DNA of 6,152 bases from CAWBRT01 sp049519595 (GTDB lineage: Bacteria > Acidobacteriota > Terriglobia > Terriglobales > Acidobacteriaceae). The notes below the pieces were generated by a model, which saw only the letters and a list, made by a program, of their open reading frames with translations, was not told the origin of the DNA and did no database searches. Every line of letters begins with the position of its first letter. Position 1 is the first letter of the stretch. The DNA lies in the NCBI GenBank assembly GCA_049519595.1, contig JBEKQP010000276.1, positions 1-6,152 of the forward strand, in the 5' to 3' direction. The translations under genes were made by a program, and so were the position numbers. Shown here one piece after another: positions 1 to 5,073 of the stretch.

Positions 1-638
1 GTCAGGACGCCAAGGAGGTTGCCTTCAATATCGTCACCCGAGACGCACAGATTTACATCCGTGGTCGGGCAGCCGGTGTGCCGCTTGCCGCCATGCTTGC
101 CATGGGTCTTCCATGCTGGGTCGATGTTGGCAACCAGGGCGCCGACTGGGGCCTGGTGAGTCGCATTGTAGGGAGCCTTAAGGCTGTTGAGAAGAGTAGG
201 TGTGTTACCACCCAAGTCCCCTACCTGGAATGCCGGGCCGCCATCAAAGATCGCGACTAAGCAGCCTTCAAGAACGACGTTCTTGACCGTCACTCCGTTG
301 GCAAGCACGGCGATCCCGACGTTGGTGTCGTCATCGTCTTCCTGGCAGTTAATGAACGGCTTTGGAGCCTTCGGAACGTTGGTGATGGTGATGTTGTCAG
401 TATAGACAATGTTGTCGCCGTAGAAAATCGGGCTTGAGCAGAGCTCGATGGTATCGCCAGGCGCGAGGGGCGAAGGACCTTCATCCCCAAGCACGATCTG
501 AAGTCCATCCGGGCCTGTTAACTCGGGGTCACCACTGCAACCCCCGACGACCCAAGTCGTAGCGTGGGCGGTGGAAGTGAGCGAGAGTACAAAGGCAAGC
601 GCCAATGTGCTCAGCAGGAAACGGCTAAAGTTACGCAT
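1..638 (-). CDS. Secreted protein, probable right-handed beta-helix fold (C-terminus beyond window)
   Basis: The frame is open from an ATG at 638 down to the window edge: 212 codons with no stop, so the C-terminus is missing. The N-terminus is a clear Sec signal peptide: Arg at residues 2 and 6, a hydrophobic core at about 8-20, and a cleavage site after Ala-His-Ala at residue 26. The mature part has LAPGDTIELC (58-67), then DNITITN (81-87), PFINCQ (95-100), and NGVTVKNVVLEGC (114-126). This 'PGDTI-C ... -TI- ... -VT-KN' rhythm is typical of extracellular right-handed parallel beta-helix (NosD or pectate-lyase-like) proteins. Six Cys are visible (34, 67, 98, 126, 190, 198), and there is an acidic run of five residues, Glu100-Asp104. 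An AGGAG lies 10 bases before the ATG, which is slightly long. I infer export to the periplasm or outside. The substrate, and whether it is an enzyme at all, cannot be told. The coding region is well supported; the fold is tentative. Confidence 0.7.
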   Translation of the reverse strand, partial: MRNFSRFLLSTLALAFVLSLTSTAHATTWVVGGCSGDPELTGPDGLQIVLGDEGPSPLAPGDTIELCSSPIFYGDNIVYTDNITITNVPKAPKPFINCQEDDDDTNVGIAVLANGVTVKNVVLEGCLVAIFDGGPAFQVGDLGGNTPTLLNSLKAPYNATHQAPVGALVANIDPAWKTHGKHGGKRHTGCPTTDVNLCVSGDDIEGNLLGVL

Positions 639-679
639 CGCGACAGTTCTCCTAGGTGAGAAAGTGGTTATAGTCAAGC

Positions 680-714
680 ACCCGGGGGAGAACTGCCAGG
701 GGAACAGCCCGGGT
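680..714. repeat. Inverted repeat in the leader of the beta-helix gene
   Basis: ACCCGGG at 680-686 is perfectly complementary to CCCGGGT at 708-714, with 21 bases between. It lies 42 to 76 bases upstream of the beta-helix start. A TTGACT (minus strand, 671-676) follows directly but has no good -10 at proper spacing. It could be an operator or a leader hairpin. No run of U follows, so I do not call a terminator. Confidence 0.35.
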
Positions 715-1036
715 ACAAAGTTCTGAGGTGCGATAGGATGTCTGCCCCTTGTTCCGGGTGCACTTGGTCCAGAGTTGCCTTACGATTTTTTTGTGCTTAG
801 TTCGGAGACTAAGGCGCTAGGTATAAAGCATTCGAGAGTTGCTGGCCAGAGTAGCTGCAAGGCGGATTTCTTCGACGACCAAGACGCTTCAGGTCTAAAT
901 AATGTGGTATCCGAGACGAGACGTTCTTCCGTAGAATCTTTGCGGCTTATGCGACAAGACCTTGCCGCACGGTACGCCGCAGGTTTGTCCTTGGCAAGGG
1001 GATGTGCCTCAGACAGTCAGGTGCTGACAATTCCCT

Positions 1037-1060
1037 GGCCAGCGGATTCGCGCGCTGGCC
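1037..1060. repeat. Perfect 8-bp hairpin downstream of dctP, possible transcript end
   Basis: GGCCAGCG (1037-1044) pairs perfectly with CGCTGGCC (1053-1060) across an 8-base loop. It begins 36 bases after the dctP stop codon in the direction of transcription (minus). A smaller hairpin GTCAG-gtg-CTGAC follows at 1016-1028, and CCTTGCC/GGCAAGG at 960-999. None has a U-tract, so this is not a standard intrinsic terminator. It may stabilise the 3' end of the mRNA or aid factor-dependent termination. That role is inferred; the pairing is seen. Confidence 0.35.
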
Positions 1061-1096
1061 GAGGAAACTGTGCTTACGCGACATCGTCCCTTGCTT

Positions 1097-2098
1097 TTAC
1101 TTAACCGCCTGAATCTGGCTAATAAGATCCTTGTACTCTGGATACTTCGCATAGACTGGCTCCATGGCCTTCTGGAATGGAGCCTTAACGGGCTTTACGA
1201 TAACCGCGCCGTGAGCGACCAGCTCGTCCATTGATTTCTGGACCAACGCGTTCCAGAGTTTCCTCTGCTCGGGCACCGAATCCTGCGCAGCCTGTGCTAT
1301 CAGCTTCTGGTCAGCCGGCGTCAATCCATCCCAAACCTTCTTACTGATCAGCAGAACTTCAGGCACCATGGAGTGCTCATCAAGGGAGTAATATTTGGCG
1401 ACCTCATAATGTTTAGTGGTCCACAGGCTGGGTGGGTTGTTCTCCGCGCCGTCAATAATTCCCGTCTGCAGGCCGCTGTAAACCTCACCGAAGTTCATGG
1501 GCGTGGCTGAACCGCCCAGAGTGTTGACCAAGTCGACAAATATTTTGCTTTGCTGAACTCTGATCTTCATGCCCTTCATGTCTGCCACGGTCTTGATTGG
1601 CTTGCCCTTTGTATAGAAGCTGCGGGCACCGCTATCGTAGTAGGCCAGTCCTACCAGATTGCTGCTTTCCATGCCTTTCAGCAATCCTTTGCCAATCGGT
1701 CCATCGAGTACCTTCCACAAATGGTCCTCATCACGGAAAAGATAGGGCAATGAAAACACACCCACTGGAGTAGAAAAGCTTGCCAGCGGCGCCGCATTAA
1801 TGCGGTTGAAGGCGATGGTGCCGGCCTGAGTCATCTCAATAGTTTCTTTTTCCTGACCTAACTGCCCCCCACCGTACACCTGCATTTTTATGCGGCCGTT
1901 GGAACGCTCATCCAACAGTTTCGCCATATACTTCATGCCCATGGTGGTTGGATAATCTTCGGGCTGAATGTCAGCGGCCTTAAGAACGATTTGACTCGGC
2001 GCCGCAGGGGCGCTGGGACCGGAGTTACATCCGGTCGCAAGAAGTGTACTGAGCAGACCAGCCAGAATTCCGAGCATAATCCACTTATTCATTCTCAT
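1097..2098 (-). CDS. dctP: TRAP transporter solute-binding lipoprotein, DctP family
   Basis: This is a 333-residue extracytoplasmic binding protein of the DctP family, the ligand-capturing part of a TRAP (Na+-coupled) organic-acid importer. The start is ATG at 2098, chosen because AAGGAG (2106-2111) lies 7 bases upstream. It opens with a lipoprotein signal: Arg2, Lys5, a hydrophobic core, then LLATGC with the lipidated Cys at 24 and a Pro/Ala/Ser-rich linker to about 35. Family marks are YGGGQLGQEKETIEM (75-89), the F-SLPYLFRD segment (115-123), MKGMKIRV (174-181) with the conserved ligand-carboxylate Arg180, NFGEVYSGLQTGIIDGAENN (202-221), and LTPADQKLI in the C-terminal part. The GAENNPPS stretch is like that of binding proteins for uronates and other sugar acids, which fits the aldolase upstream, but the ligand is a guess. 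No DctQ or DctM gene is in the window. An in-frame start at 2134 is possible, but it overlaps the Shine-Dalgarno and would put a charged extension before the signal peptide. Confidence 0.93.
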   Translation of the reverse strand: MRMNKWIMLGILAGLLSTLLATGCNSGPSAPAAPSQIVLKAADIQPEDYPTTMGMKYMAKLLDERSNGRIKMQVYGGGQLGQEKETIEMTQAGTIAFNRINAAPLASFSTPVGVFSLPYLFRDEDHLWKVLDGPIGKGLLKGMESSNLVGLAYYDSGARSFYTKGKPIKTVADMKGMKIRVQQSKIFVDLVNTLGGSATPMNFGEVYSGLQTGIIDGAENNPPSLWTTKHYEVAKYYSLDEHSMVPEVLLISKKVWDGLTPADQKLIAQAAQDSVPEQRKLWNALVQKSMDELVAHGAVIVKPVKAPFQKAMEPVYAKYPEYKDLISQIQAVK

Positions 2099-2105
2099 AC
2101 CATAT

Positions 2106-2111
2106 CTCCTT
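2106..2111 (-). promoter_or_regulatory. Shine-Dalgarno deciding the dctP start
   Basis: AAGGAG on the minus strand, 7 bases before the ATG at 2098. An out-of-frame ATG at 2103 gives only ATG-GTA-TGA and sits just 2 bases from the Shine-Dalgarno, too near for efficient use. A second in-frame ATG at 2092 is less well placed. Confidence 0.75.
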
Positions 2112-2153
2112 AACTTTTGATAAATGGCAGACATTCAACGCTGCCGTATGGTC

Positions 2154-2224
2154 CAACCGATGATCGCGGCTTGAAAGGGCTGAGATCGGTTGCCGTTCCC
2201 ATCGCGAGGCAACCGGTCCGGTTG
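2154..2224. repeat. Four alternating CAACCG / CGGTTG half-sites upstream of dctP
   Basis: Four copies of one hexamer alternate in orientation: CAACCG 2154-2159, CGGTTG 2187-2192, CAACCG 2210-2215, CGGTTG 2219-2224. The pairings extend beyond the hexamer. CAACCGAT (2154-2161) pairs with ATCGGTTG (2185-2192); CGGTTGCC (2187-2194) pairs with GGCAACCG (2208-2215); and 2210-2224 is the 15-base palindrome CAACCGGTCCGGTTG centred on T2217. Because neighbouring arms are shared, the hairpins would exclude one another. The cluster lies 56-126 bases before the dctP start. It could be a multi-site operator for a dimeric regulator, or an RNA leader with competing stems. The matches are seen; the function is inferred. 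Confidence 0.5.
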
Positions 2225-2340
2225 GGGTGCAACTTGTCCCCACAGGACTTCGACTTACACTGCTCCTCAGAATCCCAAAAGGCGGATGGCCGTCCACGTA
2301 TACAGCCGCTAGCAAGATCGCGTGGGTTGGGAGCACAGTT

Positions 2341-2366
2341 GTCAGCATCGTATGTCAGCATCGTAG
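2341..2366. repeat. 13-bp tandem direct repeat
   Basis: GTCAGCATCGTAT (2341-2353) is followed directly by GTCAGCATCGTAG (2354-2366), 12 of 13 bases identical. The second copy contains the stop codon of the short ORF 2355-2537. It looks like a small slippage duplication in non-coding or decaying sequence. Confidence 0.6.
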
Positions 2367-2537
2367 TCCAGAGCATCTGTTCAGGCAACGGTAATAATGC
2401 GCGAGACCCCACGCCAGCCGGTAGTTTTGGCACCATATCGAATAGCTGTGGCAACGCGGTTCCACTGGCGAGGGCTTGTGGATCGCGATCCTACCCTCGT
2501 GTTCATGGATAAGAAGGTTTTGGAGAACCGCTTTCAT
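2355..2537 (-). CDS. Short ORF with strong ribosome-binding site, unknown (possible gene remnant or leader peptide)
   Basis: The start is ATG at 2537, with a perfect AGGAGG (2543-2548) 5 bases upstream, the best ribosome-binding site in the window. It lies only 52 bases after the aldolase stop, as the next gene of an operon would. The product is 60 residues. The first 27 (starting MKAVLQNLLIHEHEG) look like a normal protein N-terminus and distantly recall the 'MKAV...' openings of zinc-dependent dehydrogenases. After about residue 27 the composition becomes odd, with five Cys and clustered Tyr and Trp, as expected after a frameshift. I recognise no domain. It is either a real small protein or the intact front of a broken operon gene. 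I lean to a remnant. Confidence 0.35.
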   Translation of the reverse strand: MKAVLQNLLIHEHEGRIAIHKPSPVEPRCHSYSIWCQNYRLAWGLAHYYRCLNRCSGLRC

Positions 2538-2589
2538 GTCCGCCTCCTGCCATCGCACAAAGTACCGGATGGCGCACATCCATGCGGGA

Positions 2590-3351
2590 CTAGGCTCGTG
2601 TATTGCCGAGGAACTGTTTGCCCGCCCCGATCAGGAGACCATAAACGCTGGTCAGCAGCATTTGATACCCGTTCTCAATGTATTGCCGGGGGACCTCTCC
2701 ACCGCGGACGACCCCGCCAATGGGTTTTCCCACTCTTTTTCCTGCCGCAAGAATTCTGTTGATGGCTTCGACAACGACCGGGTGAGTCGTTTGACCCGGA
2801 AATCCCAAGGCCTGCGAAAGATCAGTACTTCCAACGATTGCTCCGTCAATCCCTTCGGTTTGGAGGATTGCGTCAATGTTCTCCACGCCCTCCCGGCTTT
2901 CCACGACCACCAGTACCAAGGTTTCCCGGTTCGCGGCCTTGACGTATTCCCCCAGAGGCCCGCGTAGGCCATAGTCGGCGCTGCGTACCGGAGCAAGGCC
3001 GCGGACTCCCTCTGGAGCGTACTTCGCGCCGCGTACGGCTATCCGGCAATCCTCCACGCTCTCGACACCAGGGATGATGATTCCCATAGCGCCGGCATCC
3101 AGGTAGGGGAGCATCACCTCCGGCAGATTCCGCGGAACACGCACCAGCGGTGTCATATCCTGCGCCTCTGCCGCGATTGCCAGTTGCCCTGCCTCGGACA
3201 AACTCAGGCTGGAATGCTCACAGTCGATGAACAGCCAATCGAAGCCCAAAAGGGCAAGCACCTCCACGAATTGTGGGGCTGGATCCTGAATAAGGACTCC
3301 GGACGCGACTTCACCTTTTAGCAGCTTTTCCTTGAGCAAGTTCTTTTTCAT
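2590..3351 (-). CDS. HpcH/HpaI-family aldolase (class II 2-keto-3-deoxy sugar-acid or 2-oxo acid aldolase)
   Basis: This 253-residue protein is the family's usual length. It is a cytoplasmic metal-dependent aldolase that splits 4-hydroxy-2-oxo acids to pyruvate (or a similar 2-oxo acid) plus an aldehyde. Visible parts of the TIM barrel are FDWLFIDCEHSSLS (37-50) with catalytic His46, LVRVPRN (69-75) with Arg71 for the pyruvate carboxylate, GIIIPGVES (90-98), PEGVRG (113-118), VVVESREGVENI (148-159) with metal ligand Glu151, and IVGSTDLSQALG (172-183) with metal ligand Asp177. All catalytic residues expected from E. coli HpaI (His45, Arg70, Glu149, Asp175) are present. The start is ATG at 3351 with AAGGA (3359-3363) 7 bases upstream. 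The TRAP binding protein downstream on the same strand points to a sugar-acid substrate, as for the relatives GarL and RhmA. The exact substrate cannot be read from the sequence, so I give no gene symbol. Confidence 0.92.
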   Translation of the reverse strand: MKKNLLKEKLLKGEVASGVLIQDPAPQFVEVLALLGFDWLFIDCEHSSLSLSEAGQLAIAAEAQDMTPLVRVPRNLPEVMLPYLDAGAMGIIIPGVESVEDCRIAVRGAKYAPEGVRGLAPVRSADYGLRGPLGEYVKAANRETLVLVVVESREGVENIDAILQTEGIDGAIVGSTDLSQALGFPGQTTHPVVVEAINRILAAGKRVGKPIGGVVRGGEVPRQYIENGYQMLLTSVYGLLIGAGKQFLGNTRA

Positions 3352-3387
3352 TCTTATGTCCTTACCGACCGCACATGAAAGCCGACA

Positions 3388-3415
3388 CGACTAGTGACGC
3401 CAAAATCCATGTCAA
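3388..3415 (-). promoter_or_regulatory. Candidate sigma-70 promoter for the aldolase gene
   Basis: On the minus strand, TTGACA (3415-3410) matches the -35 consensus perfectly. Sixteen bases later is TAGTCG (3393-3388), a poor -10. Transcription would begin near 3381, about 30 bases before the ATG, which is a sensible leader length. The weak -10 suggests an activator or a chance match. A copy of AACCGAT (3419-3425), like the half-sites before dctP, touches the upstream side. Confidence 0.3.
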
Positions 3416-3613
3416 AGGAACCGATTCGCCTGATTTGAACCTTGCCATGCGCCCCTGTTTTTAGCAAGAGTCTCCTCTTTCATTTCCGCGTCTTCTTCGG
3501 CAACTCTGGCAACGCTGGTCACGTCAAATCCGTACATCGGGAGCGCCGGTAGCAGCGGCAGAGGAATCCGACAGTGGCGGCCTGCTGGTCGCGAGTTCGA
3601 AAAGGAGCGCGGG

Positions 3614-4729
3614 ATGAGCAATGTACGGGTATTGGTTGGCACACGCAAGGGCGCATTTGTGCTGACCTCAGACGCAAAGCGTGATCGATGGGGAATTAGC
3701 GGCCCCCACTTCGCAGGCTGGGAGATCTATCACCTCAAGGGGTCGCCCGCTGACCCGGATCGACTGTATGCGTCGCAGTCCAGCGGCTGGTTCGGGCAAT
3801 TGATTCAGCGCTCCAACGATGGGGGCAAAACATGGACGCCCGTGGGTAACAAGTTCGCGTACGACGGCGTACCCGGTACTCACCAGTGGTACGACGGCAC
3901 TCCGCATCCCTGGGAGTTCAAGCGAGTCTGGCATCTTGAACCCTCGCCCACTGATCCGGACACCGTCTATGCCGGGGTTGAAGATGCCGCATTGTTTCGC
4001 TCGACCGACGCCGGCCAGACGTGGCAGGAACTCCCCGGACTGCGCGGCCACGGCTCAGGGCCCCGCTGGCAGCCCGGGGCCGGTGGGATGTGCCTGCACA
4101 CGATTCTCCTGGACCCGAGCGATGCGCGGCGAATCTTCATCGCCATCTCGGCTGCCGGCGCCTTCCGTACCGACGATGCCGGCAAGACATGGCGACCGAT
4201 TAATCGTGGACTGCATTCGCAACACATCCCCGACCCGATTGCCGAGGTCGGGCACTGCGTTCACCGCATCGCGATGCACCATCGGCGTCCGCGCGTGCTG
4301 TTCATGCAGAAGCACTGGGACGTCATGCGGAGCGACGACGCCGGTGAGTGCTGGCAAGAAATCAGCGGGAACTTGCCGACCGACTTCGGGTTTGTCATCG
4401 ACGTTCATGCGCACGAACCAGACACCGTCTACGTCATCCCGATCAAGAGCGACTCGGAACATTATCCGCCCGAGGGGAAACTGCGCGTATACCGCAGCCG
4501 GACCGGCGGACACGAGTGGGAAGCACTCACGAAAGGTCTGCCGCAAAGCGACTGCTACGTCAACGTATTGCGTGACGCGATGGCGGTCGACTCGCTTGAT
4601 ACGTGCGGCGTGTATTTCGGCACGACCGGCGGACAGGTGTACGCATCGGCCGATGCCGGAGACAGCTGGGCTCCGATCGTCCGGGATCTGCCGCCCGTGC
4701 TTTCCGTCGAAGTCCAGACACTGCCATGA
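3614..4729 (+). CDS. Cytoplasmic Asp-box (BNR) beta-propeller protein, sialidase-like fold, function unknown
   Basis: This 371-residue protein starts at ATG 3614, with AAGGAG (3602-3607) 6 bases upstream. It carries six Asp-box turns (S/T-x-D-x-G-x-T-W type): SNDGGKTW 67-74, STDAGQTW 130-137, TDDAGKTW 186-193, SDDAGECW 240-247, a degenerate SRTGGHEW 295-302, and SADAGDSW 345-352. Between them are 'P-DPD-lYAg' blade strands (SPADPDRLYA, SPTDPDTVYA, HEPDTVYV). This is the WD40/YVTN/BNR-like repeat family, a six- or seven-bladed propeller. Databases often label such proteins exo-alpha-sialidase or glycosyl hydrolase. I see no signal peptide or membrane segment, and I cannot place a sialidase Arg triad or Tyr-Glu pair, so I would not call it a sialidase. 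The stop overlaps the start of the MoaD-like gene (ATGA), so the two are probably co-translated. The conserved His/Trp/Asp patch THQWYDGTPHPWEFKRVWHL (89-108) may be a ligand or metal site. That is inferred. Confidence 0.9.
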   Translation: MSNVRVLVGTRKGAFVLTSDAKRDRWGISGPHFAGWEIYHLKGSPADPDRLYASQSSGWFGQLIQRSNDGGKTWTPVGNKFAYDGVPGTHQWYDGTPHPWEFKRVWHLEPSPTDPDTVYAGVEDAALFRSTDAGQTWQELPGLRGHGSGPRWQPGAGGMCLHTILLDPSDARRIFIAISAAGAFRTDDAGKTWRPINRGLHSQHIPDPIAEVGHCVHRIAMHHRRPRVLFMQKHWDVMRSDDAGECWQEISGNLPTDFGFVIDVHAHEPDTVYVIPIKSDSEHYPPEGKLRVYRSRTGGHEWEALTKGLPQSDCYVNVLRDAMAVDSLDTCGVYFGTTGGQVYASADAGDSWAPIVRDLPPVLSVEVQTLP

Positions 4730-5022
4730 TCAGAGTCATACTCCCGGCACATCTGCGAACGCTCGCGAAGGTTGGTGGCGAGGTGAAACTCGACATCGAG
4801 GGTCAGCCGACGCAGCGCTCGATCCTCGACGCACTCGAAGCATGCTATCCGATGCTGCGCGGAACGATCCGCGACCACGTAACCCAACAGCGCCGGCCAT
4901 TCTTGCGGTTCTTCGCCTGCGAGCAGGATCTGTCCCATGAGCCGCCGGACACGCCACTACCCGACGCGGTTGTGTCGGGAGTGGAACCTTTTCTCATCAT
5001 TGCGGCCATTGCCGGAGGCTAG
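4726..5022 (+). CDS. MoaD/ThiS-family beta-grasp sulfur-carrier-like protein
   Basis: This 98-residue protein has a ubiquitin-like beta-grasp layout: MIRVILPAHLRTLA (1-14), the first helix with SILDALEACYP (32-42), the strand FLRFFACEQDL (59-69), then DTPLPDAV and the C-terminal strand FLIIAAIAGG ending exactly at Gly97-Gly98. In MoaD, ThiS and relatives this terminal Gly-Gly is adenylated by an E1-like enzyme and turned into a thiocarboxylate, and the ending -IAGG here is fully conserved. The ATG overlaps the propeller stop by ATGA and has no good Shine-Dalgarno of its own, so translation is probably coupled. MoaE, MoeB/ThiF, ThiG and other cofactor genes are absent from the window. It may serve a sulfur-transfer or conjugation role with the propeller rather than molybdopterin synthesis. 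The family is firm; the pathway is unknown. Confidence 0.9.
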   Translation: MIRVILPAHLRTLAKVGGEVKLDIEGQPTQRSILDALEACYPMLRGTIRDHVTQQRRPFLRFFACEQDLSHEPPDTPLPDAVVSGVEPFLIIAAIAGG

Positions 5023-5046
5023 AGCACAATCAGGGATACTCCGGCA
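5010..5046. repeat. Inverted repeat between convergent genes, possible weak terminator
   Basis: TGCCGGAG (5010-5017) pairs perfectly with CTCCGGCA (5039-5046) across 21 bases. The left arm overlaps the Ala-Gly-Gly codons at the end of the MoaD-like gene. The right arm lies 28 bases past the stop codon of the convergent methyltransferase gene. There is no T-run on either side, so a bidirectional terminator is only possible, not shown. Confidence 0.3.
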
Positions 5047-5073
5047 GCTACGGGAACCGAGAGCGTAATGGCT

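Larger units (their letters stand above)
639..1096. other. Gene-free stretch between dctP-like gene and beta-helix gene
   Basis: These 458 bases hold no ORF I would call a gene. The only long frame, on the plus strand from a TTG at 775, encodes a low-complexity Ser/Ala/Arg-rich product with no recognisable motif and no Shine-Dalgarno. The stretch is the 3' side of dctP and the leader of the beta-helix gene (both minus). It holds several inverted repeats: 680-686/708-714, 796-801/808-813, 960-966/993-999, 1016-1020/1024-1028 and 1037-1044/1053-1060. The permease genes dctQ and dctM would usually sit here or nearby, but I see no trace of them. Confidence 0.6.
2099..2589. other. Long spacer between aldolase and dctP-like gene
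   Basis: These 491 bases separate two co-directional genes that would usually be nearly abutting. There is no full-length gene here. The frames that run through it are short, shift from one to another, and give Cys- and Pro-rich translations unlike real proteins. The stretch does hold a short ORF with a strong ribosome-binding site (2355-2537), a tandem repeat (2341-2366) and a cluster of CAACCG inverted repeats (2154-2224). It may be a decayed gene of the same operon, a long regulated leader, or both. Confidence 0.5.

Noticed and set aside
783..792. T-run on the plus strand as an intrinsic terminator
   Set aside because: No GC-rich stem precedes it on the plus strand and no plus-strand gene lies upstream. 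The nearby 6-bp stem (796-813) is on the wrong side.
775..1104. 109-codon plus-strand frame starting at TTG
   Set aside because: No Shine-Dalgarno, no recognisable motif, Ser/Arg/Ala-rich translation, and it runs antisense into the end of dctP.
2099..2134. Earlier in-frame start for dctP at 2134
   Set aside because: It would place a charged 12-residue extension before the lipoprotein signal and would span the good AAGGAG that serves the ATG at 2098.
2110..2512. Overlapping frames of about 114-131 codons on both strands in the spacer
   Set aside because: They overlap each other antisense, lack ribosome-binding sites and motifs, and have odd Cys/Pro/Arg composition.
3588..3604. GTTCGAA resembling a tRNA T-loop
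   Set aside because: The flanking bases do not pair as a T-arm and no cloverleaf can be drawn. It is the leader of the propeller gene.
3412..3648. 78-codon minus-strand frame in the divergent intergenic region
   Set aside because: It overlaps the propeller start in antisense, with no ribosome-binding site or recognisable sequence. The 262-base gap is better read as promoter space.
3819..4940. 373-codon plus-strand frame inside and beyond the propeller gene
   Set aside because: It is a shifted frame of the propeller and MoaD-like genes. The translation is full of Arg, Ser, Thr and Cys, while the real frames show clear Asp-box and beta-grasp motifs.
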